NCBI GenBank assembly: GCA_963978905.1
Contig: OZ022259.1
Location: 17,644,068 to 17,708,067 of the forward strand
DNA from: Trichostrongylus colubriformis
Lineage: Eukaryota; Nematoda; Chromadorea; Rhabditida; Trichostrongylidae
DNA length: 64,000 nucleotides
Reading direction: 5' to 3'
Below the pieces are notes generated by a model. The model did no database searches and had not been told where the DNA came from. It worked only from the letters and a program-made list of their open reading frames with translations. The position numbers were made by a program, and so were the translations under genes. Of this stretch, positions 12,001-20,129 are shown one piece after another (position 1 is the stretch's first letter; each line of letters starts with the position of its first letter).

Positions 12001-12733
12001 TTAGCTGGATCCTAGAGCGATGACGGTCCCTGTGCCTCTATTTAAGTGAAATCGCTTCAGGACTCAACTAGCTCGGCGTCCCTCACTCGCATCCATGCGC
12101 CGCGCGTCATATACTGCCTCGCTAATTTTTCGCCCTGGTGGCACACACTTCGATTGATATCGCAATCTGTGAATTTTTTTTTCATTTACACGGTAAACTT
12201 CCGTCAGTTCATACCCCACAGAGTACTACCATCGGTAAAGTGATTGATCATAGCGTTAGGTCAAAATGCAGCGTCGCGACACTCATCATAAGTCCCGCGT
12301 AGCATGTTTGAACAGCAGTGGGACTCTATCGATCTCGCGCGAAAAAAAACGGTCATTTTGGGACTCAGATTTTGTGCAATGCCGGGTTTTCGTCATATGA
12401 CCCTATTCAGCTCAAGCCGCATCTATAAACAACCAACCAATTCTTGAGAATAACGGACTCCAGAAGAGAACCAAAATTTGAAAAACTGTACAAAACTCAA
12501 CATTTTGAATTGATTATGAAATGAGTAAAACGAATAAAATAATGGGTGGCGGAAGAAACACTAACCAGACGGCTTTTTATTGATGGCACTCGGCTCGAGA
12601 TTGATGATTTCGGTGAGCGCGACCACGGATTCACCACGACGTTTACGTGGGCCGCCGTCCGTCTTGCCGTCCGATGGCTGCGACGACTTACGGCGGGTCA
12701 GCATCGAGGCCGACAAAGCCGCCGCCTTGCAAG
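2916..12733 (-). CDS. nca-1/nca-2: NALCN/NCA sodium leak channel, 5' part of gene (five exons seen)
   Basis: The gene runs right to left and continues past base 1. The readable protein begins MLTRRKSSQ, then gives a domain I S1-S2 exon, an S5 exon (FFMFFMALYAIMGVQLFG) and the cysteine-rich extracellular loop that follows S5. The N-terminal MLxRKxSS start, the HTP after S1, the PPL at the start of S2, the NVT glycosylation sequon and the LAIPDT-CS motif match NALCN rather than Cav or Nav channels. In animals NALCN/NCA carries a background sodium leak that sets resting potential; in C. elegans NCA-1 and NCA-2 act with UNC-79, UNC-80 and NLF-1 in locomotion. Phases agree across 12566 to 10358 (G plus AA), 3226 to 3167 (G plus GT) and 3066 to 3005 (G plus GT). 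The exon for S2-S4 between 10159 and 3311 was not found. NCA-1 and NCA-2 cannot be told apart from this part. Confidence 0.88.
3066..3167 (-). CDS. nca-1/nca-2: NCA channel exon, domain I extracellular loop (first part)
   Basis: The 102-bp exon lies between CAGTATTCAG and CGAAG|GTATGT, phase 1 to phase 1. It encodes RMDYHCVLSGTDPRNVTIAD, then LAIPDTMCSQKGEG. Human NALCN reads [20 protein letters not shown] and IPDTHCS at the same place, so both cysteines and the N-V-T glycosylation sequon are kept. The exon follows the S5 exon across an intron of only 58 bp, a normal nematode intron size and a sharp contrast with the multi-kilobase introns nearby. Confidence 0.9.
3226..3311 (-). CDS. nca-1/nca-2: NCA channel exon, domain I S4-S5 linker and S5
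   Basis: The 86-bp exon starts after the acceptor TATTTTAG and ends at TTCG|GTAAGT. It encodes RSSQQIQNVT followed by the S5 helix FFMFFMALYAIMGVQLFG; human NALCN has KRSGEQIW and FLLFFLLLYGILGVQMFG at this position. I chose the TTTTAG acceptor over a CTACAG about 22 bases upstream because it restores the KRSS start seen in the family: the first A completes a codon whose first two bases come from the missing upstream exon. The G left at the 3' end joins GT of the next exon as Gly. Confidence 0.88.
3462..3960. mobile_element. GC-rich MITE, GGCCGCG-TIR family (long copy)
   Basis: Left end GGGCCGCGCTCATACTCTAC and right end (reverse complement) GACCGCGTTCATACTTTGTG frame arms that keep pairing through CACCGGCGGCGACGGCGG. 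TTA follows the right end. The many short overlapping frames here are by-products of its GC-rich inverted repeats. It is in the long intron upstream of the S5 exon. Confidence 0.75.
3961..4559. other. Intron stretch without recognisable feature
   Basis: No exon, TIR or RNA was recognised. I looked here for the missing S2-S4 channel exon on the minus strand and did not find it. Confidence 0.4.
4560..4813. repeat. Tandem duplication, about 127-bp unit, two copies
   Basis: The block 'cacaaaagtttgctgcatg' and the end 'acacctcaggatgattcg' recur 127 bp apart, with about 10% divergence. The second unit runs straight into a family A repeat. Confidence 0.85.
4826..5245 (+). repeat. Family A dispersed repeat, long copy
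   Basis: It closely matches 9640-10065: 'ggtgcaaatttggcaaattg', 'atgtgctcagcaat', 'gactgaagacaggctagagt', 'ccgcataaccgcataa', 'gcatgccgagctgcgg' and 'gtagaaggttcgtttcc'. The two copies sit in the same channel intron and in the same orientation, so recombination between them could delete the sequence between. No coding capacity was recognised. Confidence 0.85.
5619..5892. mobile_element. Near-perfect palindromic element, about 274 bp
   Basis: The left arm AACAGTAGATCATAGGGAAA... and the right arm pair outward to GTCAACTTACC / GGTAAGTCGAC and inward to CTGCTCGAACTC / GGGTTCGAGCAG. Such an intronic hairpin could fold in the pre-mRNA. No target duplication was identified. Confidence 0.75.
5893..6422. 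other. Intron stretch without recognisable feature
   Basis: Both strands were scanned by eye for the missing S2-S4 exon and for repeats; nothing convincing was seen. Confidence 0.4.
6424..6590. mobile_element. GC-rich MITE, GGCCGCG-TIR family (short copy)
   Basis: Ends GGCCGCGGTCATACT and (reverse complement) GGTCGCGGTCATACT are flanked by TTA on both sides, a 3-bp duplication typical of PIF/Harbinger-like MITEs. The interior 'ggcgtgtctgcgttcacagg' is shared with the copy at 45165-45330. Confidence 0.8.
6600..7519. other. Intron stretch without recognisable feature
   Basis: Short open frames exist on both strands but none resembles the channel or a transposase. Confidence 0.4.
7629..7701 (-). 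pseudogene. tRNA-like pseudogene (SINE head), minus copy
   Basis: Acceptor arms GGTCTCG and CGAGACC pair perfectly over 7 bp; the B-box is GGTTTGAGTCC. The D stem does not pair and the anticodon stem has a mismatch, so it is not a functional tRNA. Confidence 0.7.
7783..7855 (+). pseudogene. tRNA-like pseudogene (SINE head), plus copy
   Basis: D stem GTGT/GCAC and anticodon stem TATGC/GCATA pair fully around a 7-nt loop CGGAAAA. Position 33 is G instead of U, and both the acceptor and T stem have mismatches. It is a decayed tRNA-derived sequence, same family as 7629-7701 and 37685-37735. Confidence 0.7.
7906..8333. other. Intron stretch with homopolymer runs only
   Basis: Short C and A runs (near 8130 and 8260) are present; no gene or element was recognised. 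Confidence 0.4.
8846..9225. mobile_element. MITE of GGCCGCC/CGCAGAATCGC family, interrupted by a second MITE
   Basis: The left half starts GGCCGCCGTCAGTCTGCGAT after TTA and runs through GGCGTCGCGCTTTCGC, as in the copies at 42226-42402 and 29541-29682. The right half (AATCGCAGAATCG, near 9200) resumes after the nested element at 8948-9164. The right terminus is degraded. Confidence 0.7.
8948..9164. mobile_element. Nested MITE, GTGTGCAGATATGACAGCG TIRs
   Basis: Ends GTGTGTGCAGATATGACAGC and its reverse complement match the element at 33458-33696. CCAACTTCG before and TCAACTTCG after look like a 9-bp target duplication with one change. It sits inside the older MITE at 8846-9225, so it inserted later. 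Confidence 0.75.
9226..9639. other. Intron stretch without recognisable feature
   Basis: No exon or repeat recognised. Confidence 0.35.
9640..10065 (+). repeat. Family A dispersed repeat, long copy
   Basis: It is the closest relative of 4826-5245 in this window, same orientation, ending 'cttacccctactgatgcc'. It stops about 95 bp before the S1-S2 channel exon donor. Confidence 0.85.
10159..10358 (-). CDS. nca-1/nca-2: NCA channel exon, domain I S1 to start of S2
   Basis: The 200-bp exon lies between a TTTTGCAG acceptor and a GGGAG|GTATGTAA donor, phase 2 in and phase 0 out. It encodes 66 complete codons: ILQNDVLKELVRLACLLSMI, then SVCLHTPETIALWPPLNYAI, FANDCVVTFVFLVEAAI and HIHHVGLWE. The first hydrophobic run is S1, HTPET/WPPL is the S1-S2 loop (human NALCN has NTPMTFEHYPPL), and the second run is S2 with its conserved acidic residue (VEAAIHIH against human AEMIAKMH). 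This is the strongest single match in the window. No frameshift or stop is present. Confidence 0.92.
10690..10985 (+). repeat. Family A dispersed repeat, diverged copy
   Basis: It shares 'cctctgcatcactaaccag', 'gcaaacgggcgaggggctta', 'gagcatgtgctcccag' and a 3' 'cccaccctcccggtgcc'-like end with other copies. It lies in the intron between the start-codon exon and the S1-S2 exon. Confidence 0.7.
10986..11449. other. Intron stretch without recognisable feature
   Basis: No coding or terminal-repeat signal was seen. Confidence 0.35.
11450..11690 (-). repeat. Family A fragment
   Basis: On the minus strand it reads 'atgaaagtcgagatgctggg' followed by an 'agtagaggaagaactg' block, the module seen in family A copies such as 31610-31930 and 50263-50380. 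The 80-codon open frame is a repeat artefact. Confidence 0.5.
11930..12150. mobile_element. Degenerate MITE of the GGTGTGTGCCA family
   Basis: The interior 'aatcgcttcaggactcaactag' region parallels 35207-35436 ('aatcgcttcaaaacccaac'), and the ends 'gacagaaaatttgcg' and 'ggtggcacacac' match its TIRs with changes. It lies about 400 bp from the start-codon exon. Confidence 0.6.
12566..12733 (-). CDS. nca-1/nca-2: NCA channel exon with start codon (cytoplasmic N-terminus)
   Basis: The exon follows a TTTTCAG acceptor and ends at TCTG|GTTAGT. The chosen ATG is at 12704-12702 and gives 46 codons plus one base: MLTRRKSSQPSDGK, then a basic stretch PRKRRGES, VVALTEIINLEP and INKKPS. Human NALCN begins MLKRKQSS, which supports this start. 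The frame stays open for 29 bases upstream of the ATG to the acceptor, so an upstream coding exon is possible. Alternatively the acceptor could receive a spliced leader, which is common for nematode 5' exons. The one leftover G joins AA of the next exon to form Glu, exactly as required. The exon is GC-rich (CpG-rich) compared with its flanks, as expected of constrained coding sequence. Confidence 0.85.
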
Positions 12734-12958
12734 CTGAAAACAGCGACTTTTGTTAGGGCGGAAATTGGAAGTACAAGATTGGGAAAAAATAAAATTGTAA
12801 AAAAAAACGATGTGGGATAGTATGGAACATGCATAGTGAAATGAAAATTCGTAAAAGTAGGAGATGTATTGGTGCAGGAAAATGCCCGCACTCATTTAGG
12901 CCCGTAATCCTTTCCTCCTCAGACGAGTCAGAAGTGCAGAAGACGACCGACCACACAC

Positions 12959-13064
12959 TAACAATTGCAGCTTTCGCCGCCGTAGAGGTGCCGAGGAGGC
13001 AATCGACGAATTTAGGCGACCGCAAATTGCCGCTTCGATTCGCCACCTCCTGAGCGCCCGACAT
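12959..13064 (-). CDS. Possible upstream first exon of the channel gene (weak)
   Basis: An open frame from ATG at 13064 encodes MSGAQEVANRSGNLRSPKFV and continues DCLLGTSTAAKAAIV. A possible A|GTGTGTGG donor at 12959 would give phase 1 and join in frame with the 12733 exon (ending in the NCA start region). The nearer and better-looking donor AATT|GTTAGT at 12963 gives phase 0 and would run into a stop. The peptide has no similarity I recognise. This could be a real extra N-terminal exon, 5' UTR or chance. Confidence 0.2.
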
Positions 13065-13199
13065 TCCTTTTCTCAGGACTCATCGCAGCCAACGTTCCTA
13101 ATCTAATTTCCACATTGGAACCACTTCTCAGTGGAACACTCCTTGGAGTTGAAGGTCCTACTGAGGCATTCTCCTAAAAGACTAGAAAATAGGGGCTTG

Positions 13200-13653
13200 T
13201 CAGCGGAGGCTGACAACTAATAACATCATTGGTGATGTCAAAAATGTCCCCATGGACCACATAGCTTCCTCATCCCTGGTGGGGATTCTAAATTTAGCCC
13301 AACGACTGACCACTGGCCAAATACTCCTGGGGCTTAGCTTCGTCAAATGTGGGGAATTTAATTGCGACCTCCGCTGGTTTACGAAGAAATTGACGAAGGT
13401 TTTCTTGCAAAGTAAACGTGAAGGAGCAGAGAATGTCCTTGATGTCACGGGAAAGGAAGGAAGGTTCTCGAAAAACAGCCCACTAGGCTGCTTACAATTA
13501 GAGACTCTGCTAATGGAGCTCTCCACCGAGCCTAGTAATTCAATTCTCCGAAGTACCTTCGAAAGCTACTTATGTAAATCAAGGGAAAAAGTAAGATTCA
13601 GAATTCAATCCTTTGCTTTCTTTGGGAAGATAGTGCAACTACCAGGGATGTAA
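13200..13653. other. Long open frames on both strands, unassigned
   Basis: A 133-codon plus frame (13252-13653) overlaps a 108-codon minus frame (13200-13526). Neither shows a domain I recognise. GC content is higher than nearby and CAG/CTG-type splice borders are not obvious. It could be a retroelement remnant. Confidence 0.25.
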
Positions 13654-14204
13654 ACTACTTAAAGATAATTTTAGATCGCAAATTGGAAAGCAGAGTAAAA
13701 AGTTACCCATGGTCTACCTTTATTTGACCCTCTTATCAAGGCTTATGCAGTTTCTTGAATGATTCTTTTGTCAGTTTTGCTTTGGCTTTGATAAGGCATC
13801 AAATTCTAGATCAGCCTCCCATCGTCCCAAGATCTCTATCTTCAATTAGATCCCAAGGCTCATCTGGGAACAGACAAACAACTATGTAGCACTCAGGCGC
13901 GCACGGTTCCAGCATATGCTTAGGCCAAGTCGCACTTCAATTACAATTTTTCGGTAGTGACTGAAGTAAAATGCGTGGCACACCCAGAAAAGGATTTAAT
14001 GAGTTTGAACACTTCACATACTTTGAGTTCACATTTTCATTTCGTTTTTTCACGATAGAAGTATCTGTGATCGTATCACACAGAGGTGCTTGGACTGCAA
14101 AATGTGAATTGGAAGTTGAAAGCAAACAATAAAACACTGGCCATTGATCAATCTGTTCTCAAGACGCGCCATGCATTCGATTTCAATTTCGAAACCTCAT
14201 GGTA

Positions 14205-15262
14205 CTTTATTTACTGTATATAAAATATTTCGTCTGTCCGTCAGTTCCTCCGTCCGTTCGTCTGTCCGACTGCCACGAAATTAGGCATTACTTGAGAAAC
14301 AGCCTATGGAGACGAGGGCAAGTTTGGGATGGATAGGGCATGGGACAAGAAGTGAGGACACACATGAACCCAATAGGGCTCCAGAGCGCCAGGCGAGTGG
14401 GCGAAGCGTGCACTGAAACGTTTGGTTCTCGGACTCGAAATAGTCACTGCGGTTCCAAAAGGGTCCAAGCATTGGAAAAAAACATGGGCTAAGATCAGTC
14501 ATGAGTTTCTGAAAGTGATGAAAGAGCCTTGGGCTAAGTGGGCGGAGCGTATCTCGGAGGGTGGCTTACGATAGGACTTCGTAATTCAGTCTCAACTAGG
14601 AAATGGAAACTAGGAAAAGTATTGGCAGATACGGCAAATGTCCAAGCCATCTTGAACATACTTGAAATTAGCAGAGATTCACACGAAATGGGCGGAGCGT
14701 GTAATCAATTGTGGGGTACTTACTGCAAAAATTGCACTTTATTTCGTGAGTGATTTATAGAGAGGGAGGAAAAAAGTAGGTGGCTGATAGTAGGTGAAGA
14801 GGACATGAAGGAAAGGAATTTTCAACTGTGGGCAGAACTTGGGCATTACATGAAAAACGGCCTATGGGGATGGGAACAATTTTGAGATGAGTGAGGTATG
14901 GGACGAGAATCAATGAGCACACATAAGCTCTCAGTTAGGCCCTGCCCACCGTGGATGGAGCGTGCACTGAAACCTTCGTCCCTGGAGTCGAAAATTGTTT
15001 TTTCTCCACGTTTATCAAAAATGTTTGAAATGATCTAAACGTGAGGAAAAGATGGGGAAGGAGGACTGGGCACAGTGAGAGGAGCCCCCAAAAAAGGGCA
15101 TTCTGTACAATAAAAATTCATAACTCGGTCACGACGCAGCCTTGAAACCAGGGAAAAATCGATAGAAATAACCGTTGACGAAGCCATCTTGAACATACAT
15201 GGAGTGAATGGGTACCCGCTCAAAGTTGGCGAAGCGTGATGTGGTAATGGATACTAATTAAA
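14205..15262. repeat. Diverged internally repeated sequence
   Basis: A 'gtccgtcagttcctccgtccg' start is followed by about 170-bp related blocks at 14279-14450 and 14840-15000 (shared 'gcattacttgagaaacagcc' / 'gcattacatgaaaaacggcc', 'gcgtgcactgaaac'), and 'gggcggagcgt' recurs at 14540 and 14690. This looks like an old dispersed repeat that has duplicated. No coding capacity was seen. Confidence 0.6.
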
Positions 15263-15717
15263 TTTATAGAAAAAAGCATGTCCGGTCGACCATCTGACGC
15301 CCATGATGTGAAGTGCGCAGTAGTGTGCGTAGATTATAAGTTAATTCTACTCATTCATAATCATGACGGGACTTTGTCTGAGGATTAATTTTACTCATTC
15401 GTAATCATGAGGGGCCTTTGTCTGAGGATTTAGATAACCGAATCGCTTCTGTCCTAAGAGTTCGAAGATACTGCCTTTTTTCGAAGCAAACTTGGCCAAT
15501 ACGCTTGTTTAGAATCCCCAATAACTTCTAATTACATTCCTTGAAACCGAGCCAATTCCTTTTCCCCATGAGAGCATTCAATTGCATAGCACAACATTAC
15601 AGGGCGGCCATTTGATTGACCGAGTTATCCAGAAAAATTCTACAAAATGGAAAGCTTTTAGTGAAAATGCTCTTGAAGCACTTATAGTTATTTGTAGTCG
15701 AATAAATAAAGGTAGAG

Positions 15718-15803
15718 TAGCTCAAAAAGATCTTCACCGCTATCGGTGTAATTTGTGTCGTAGCTCAAAAAGATCTTCACCGCTATCGGTGTAATTTGTG
15801 TCG
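15718..15803. repeat. Exact tandem duplication of a 43-bp unit
   Basis: The unit beginning GTAGCTCAAAAAGATCTTCA is present twice back to back with no difference, which implies a recent duplication. Confidence 0.9.
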
Positions 15804-15969
15804 GTGTGTCATTATGGGATAAAAATTTACACTAATAGCGATGAAGCCAAAAATCTCACCAACGGTTTCTAAACGAGGAACGTATAACTTCTTTTATAAT
15901 ATTAAGAGGTACATCCACGTTGGCTCAGGATAAGTCGAGCAAAATTTGCATATTGGCACTTGCGGCACA

Positions 15970-16095
15970 TTCAAAGGAATCGTCTAAGGAAATTTGAGTT
16001 CTTCTGTAACCCATATTCATGCTACAGTTGTTTACAAGGGCCACGCGCATATGCAAGAATCCATTCAAGAAAGAACTCCTCGAAGCGACGGACGA
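15970..16095 (+). repeat. Solo left end of the GAATCGTC-TIR element
   Basis: 'ggaatcgtctaaggaaat', 'tctgtaacccata' and 'gggccacgcgcatatgcaag' match the left arms at 28360 and 39291. No right arm follows. Confidence 0.55.
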
Positions 16096-16246
16096 TGGTA
16101 TGGGGCGTCCGAGTGGGTTCGGACGCTAGAGAGGTGAGAAGAAAAGAAGCGACAGTCACGTAAGACAGGGACGCAGAGCGAGAAGCAAATCAGCACTGGG
16201 CACGGGAAATTGAAGTTGAATTGAAACTGAGTTTGAACGCGGCCTT

Positions 16247-16400
16247 AGGCCGCGGTCATACTTTGCGTACCAACGCCGATGTCTGCGTCAAAGTGACGCA
16301 GGTCTCAGCGTCAATCTGGGAACATGCTTTGTTTGCAAAACGCTCGACTCGGCCACACTACAACATGATGATCGTAGGGCCAGATGACACCGATGTCGAA
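16247..16400 (+). repeat. Half copy of the GGCCGCG-TIR MITE
   Basis: It starts TTAGGCCGCGGTCATACTTT and continues with 'aacgctcgactcggccacactac', parallel to 3540-3590 inside the long MITE. The partner arm is missing or too decayed to place. Confidence 0.6.
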
Positions 16401-16867
16401 TTCGAATCTCAGCATAGTGCCAAACTATGCCTTATTCGAATTCAAATTCCTGGGCTCTCACGAGGTACGTAGGGCGCCCCTAGCTCGTATGTGCCGCGTC
16501 GCACGAAAGACGCCGCGACACGAATTTCTGTCCTCCTCCCGCTTCTTGTAGCTTATTTTTCCAGCCCCTATCTAACCTAGACTTCAATGTGTTATATTCT
16601 TCTTCTTCCCTTTCTTGAAGTTCATGTTGTTTCAGCGCTGTTGATGGTTATAGTATAATCTACATTACTTATATTCAGTTACATTTTCTTCTCTGTATTA
16701 GCTTTACATATTTTTTGTGGGAGTATGGTACCACCGATATCACCTAGCTACAGTATCAAAAAAAATAGATGAAATATTACATATTCACTAGTACCAAAAA
16801 TTCAATTCATACATATTGCCTTCCACCTACCGTGGAGGAATAAAAAAAAAGAAACGAATAAAAGATA

Positions 16868-17334
16868 TTGAGTGAGGAATATGTGAGTTTCCGCGGTTTT
16901 CTTTAACCCCATTTTTCACATTGTTCCCTTCATCTTTCGACAAAGCTTATAAAGTTTTCGATAGAGCTTTTCTTTGCTCTATAAAATGCTACTACTGTTT
17001 CTTTTTTGGTTCCTTCGACTACCCAATATTTATGAGGTTTGGAAATGAAGTAAGCTGAGGGCAAAAATTGGCACTCTCGACTCTTCGCCTTCCACGTCTG
17101 CCATCGAGATCGAGGATATATCCGGCTATGCATCCGATAGAGCTTTGAAAAAAAAAGATCTACGGATGCATACCTGGATATCAGGTAGTCGAAGGAATCA
17201 AGAAACAATCAGTAGCATTTTATATAACAAAAAAAAGCTCAATCGAAATTTTATATAAGCTTTATCGAAAGATGAAGGGAGCAATGTGAAACACGGGGTT
17301 TGAAAAACCCGCGGGAACTTATTCCTCAACCCAA
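16868..17334. mobile_element. Palindromic mariner-type MITE, 467 bp
   Basis: It is flanked by TA on both sides. The right end reads (reverse complement) TTGGGTTGAGGAATAAGTTC and the left end TTGAGTGAGGAATATGTGAG. The arms share 'tttcacattg', 'cccttcatctttcgac' and 'tcgatagagctttt'. It is a shorter relative of 50689-52039, and the central fold is near 17120. Confidence 0.8.
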
Positions 17335-18257
17335 TAGAATAATAAAACATATAAACTTATGGAGCCGTTGCAAAGTATTCAAAGAATAATCTATAAAGTA
17401 ACTTGTCAACTCACCCATGGTAAGGATAGGACTGCAGCTTAGATGGGACCAGGGCCAACCATTGAGCGGAGATGCGCTTTCTTGTTAACCTAATGCAGCG
17501 ACCCCATTTGAATGAGGGCGTGTCTGAACGCACCTAACGAGGATGCTGGCCGATTGGACCCATGGGAACACACTGAATTATCACAAACCGAATTCCACGA
17601 ATCGTTGGGAAAGACGGACATTCTTTGGCATTCTGGTAATTGTTATAGAAAAAGTGAAATGGAAACCAGTTGGTAATAAATTTTTTTAAAATTCACTCCA
17701 AATGAGACGTCATAGGAAAGCTGGTGGTGCATTATTATTTGGGAAGATTCTCATGCACTTTATTCATGTTTGTTTTTGTCTCATACCTTGTCACTTAATC
17801 CATTTTCTTGCACTCTAAAGGGGGAACCTTGCATGCACCAAGGCAGCTGGTTTAGAAATCCCTGCCCTCGCCAAATTTCTGCGCTGTCCCGATGCTTCTA
17901 GATTTCTATTTCGATTGTCAAAAAGTATTAAATGCTTTGCCAGTATCCTAAAGAAAGGCTATTTGCTTCGGACTTGCTTCCTTTTTGGGCTCACGCAAAA
18001 CACCAGCATGATACCGGATTTGCAATTTGATATTATGTACAATGCCCACATAATTATGAGGAGCTTTGTTCAACTATGAAATAATAACATCGAATAAGAT
18101 AATTTGTTCAAATATGAAATTATTGGATCGAAAAAGAAAACCAGATATTAAGATTAGATTAATTAGATAGAAAATAATGGGATCGAATAATTAGATTTAA
18201 AAAGACATCAATATCATCCCGCACCCTATGACACGTGTCCATATGCGGGTCTATGTA
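17335..18257. other. AT-rich stretch with short internal repeats
   Basis: Near 18070-18200 'tcgaataa' and 'ttgttcaa[ac]tatgaaat' phrases recur several times. No gene was seen. Confidence 0.4.
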
Positions 18258-19117
18258 TTAGGGTGTCCATAAAGTTCGTTGGCCATTCGTTTTTTCCAGA
18301 GCTTGTAAAGATAACTCACGAAGTTGAACTTACCGGTCCATGATATAATCTCCATGCATACCCACCACCTTTAGCCAACGATCGGGTACAGAGGCAACTC
18401 GATCCTACCAAAAGCCGGCCGGCCGCGACTCGACAAAGTCTTCGATCACGTCCTCGAGGTTGCCCTCATCCTTCAGCTGTTTCCCGTCAAAGAAATTTTG
18501 CATGGACCGGAAGATGTGGTAATCGCATGGACTGATGTCCGGGCTATACTGTGGATGCGTGACCGTGTTGATGCCCAGCCTGTGCAGGACGGCCTGAGTA
18601 TCTTTCGCTTCGTAGGGGCGCGCGTTGTCCCAGAGCAACCACGGATTTGCAAGTTTCTGGGACAAGGCGGCAGCTTTCACCTTGACCTCCTGCAGTTCTT
18701 TAGAGAGGGTCTCTGCCGTCACTGTGGCATTGTTGGGTAGGATGCTGTAGTGGACGACGCCACTGATTTTATCACTTATCACTGATTTGTATCTTCGATG
18801 CCATAGTTTCCATTGGTGAAGCGAGTCCACCATTTTGACGTTCAGTTCTTAGAAGGGGTGTTATCACCAAACTGCTGACGCATCCTGGTCGTGGCCTGAC
18901 GTCTGGAGATGACCAGGTTGTAGTAATGGTGGTGACTATCACTCATCTTCACCGCTTTATTGTGGTAAGAGCAGGAAAGGAAATCGAGAGCTAGCCAGCT
19001 CAGAAGATAACCCATCGCGAGTACTTTCAGTATTGCGAAGTCATTATGCAAAATCACAACGCGTTGCGTAACGCGACGCTGTTTACAAATGGCCAACGAA
19101 CTTTATGGACACCCTAA
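18258..19117 (-). mobile_element. Mariner-family transposon, internally deleted (860 bp)
   Basis: Perfect 30-bp terminal inverted repeats begin TTAGGGTGTCCATAAAGTTC, with a TA target duplication at 18256-18257 and 19118-19119. A full mariner is about 1.3 kb, so roughly 400 bp are gone. The transposase is on the minus strand and is incomplete. It inserted into or beside an older retroelement fragment (19120-19800). The perfect TIRs suggest it could still be mobilised in trans. Confidence 0.92.
18405..18833 (-). pseudogene. Mariner transposase, C-terminal catalytic part
   Basis: The frame shows GVVHYSILPNNATVTAE, then WDNARPY, HPQYSPDISPCDYHIFRSM and a C-terminal IEDFVESRPAGFW. There are 34 residues between the Asp of WDN and the Asp of SPCD, the D34D spacing that defines mariner. 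The N-terminal helix-turn-helix domain and the first catalytic Asp are missing; a separate frame at 18842-19096 next to the right TIR does not supply them. It therefore cannot make an active enzyme. Confidence 0.88.
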
Positions 19118-19389
19118 TAACATGGAAAGCCTGAATGTCACACATTTGAATGTCCCATGCCCATTCTGAAATAATCCAAATAAGGCCTGCAGAGCTTGTC
19201 CGATTTGGACGTTGGTATAAGGCGAAATAATGTTCAAGGACTCTATCACATAATTCGTTGCGAAATTCGGATTGTGCAAAACGTTGTAGGAACTGATTGT
19301 ACGAGCACAGCTGCATGATGATGTTGTACTAGTAATATTCCTAAAGTTCCATGGAGGGAGTAATATTGGCCTACGGTAGGACCTACCAT

Positions 19390-19800
19390 AACGCTTGCAG
19401 CTCGACACGTTGCATATATTGCACACACGACATCTTGCTAGAGTGAAATCAAGATTTTTTTTCATTACCAACACATTTTTCCTTGCCCTTTCACTTATTT
19501 TGCCAATAATTGCTTCATCTGATTTGTTGTTTCACTTATGTGAATCATCGTGAGTGAATGAAATACACTTTACGAAACAACAAATGACATCTCTTTTAGC
19601 AAACAACTCGGAAAGGTGATGTGGCAGTTCGAAGAGATGCGGAGACAGATCACCACGTCACGCTTTTGAATCTGGATTTTCATCTGGATTTTTTGTCCAG
19701 TTATCGCTCTCAACCACAAATGTGTTTTGGAACGATCATTTCTTCCCATCTTCGTCTTTCTCCCGACCCTTCCCGGTTCTTTTAAGGACGACATCAAACG
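19390..19800 (-). pseudogene. Retroelement fragment, C-x-x-C-rich module (copy 1)
   Basis: On the minus strand it encodes LARCRVCNICNVSSCKRYGR, nearly the same as LARCRVCNVCNPINCKRYGI in the plus-strand copy at 23690-24230. Upstream noncoding blocks ('catctcttcgaactgccacatcacctttccgagt') also match. The cysteine pattern resembles the region just before GIY-YIG domains in Penelope-like elements, but that assignment is tentative. Stops break the frame. Confidence 0.5.
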
Positions 19801-19849
19801 TCAACTTGCTCGCAAGAGACTGTACGATAGACAGTGCATAGCGCCAAAC

Positions 19850-20105
19850 TGCATTACTTGCCCTTACGGGGAAACCAGAAGGTCGTGAAAATGTTGGTTT
19901 TGTTATTTTGGTTTTAATTTATGAGCTTTACTGTAGCGCTTGTAGTAGCACGTACATTGGGGAAACAGGAAGGGCAGTGGCTATCCGCGTCAAGGAACAT
20001 CCAGCTGGGAAGAGGCGTGGTTTCATAACCACTCCATTTGAAACGCATAAAATCGAGGAGCTTAAAGACAGTGTCAGGGGTAAGATGGGTGATGAGAATC
20101 CTTAA
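19850..20105 (+). pseudogene. GIY-YIG endonuclease domain remnant of a retroelement
   Basis: The frame reads YELYCSACSSTYIGETGRAV followed by AIRVKEHPAGKR. 'CxxCxxxYIGETGR' and 'R[VI]KEH' are the hallmark of GIY-YIG endonuclease domains of Penelope-like and related nematode retroelements. The upstream 'NCITCPYGE' phrase is present but separated by a stop, so the copy is dead. No reverse transcriptase motif was found next to it. Confidence 0.75.
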
Positions 20106-20129
20106 GAGGAGTCATTCACTCGAAAACTA

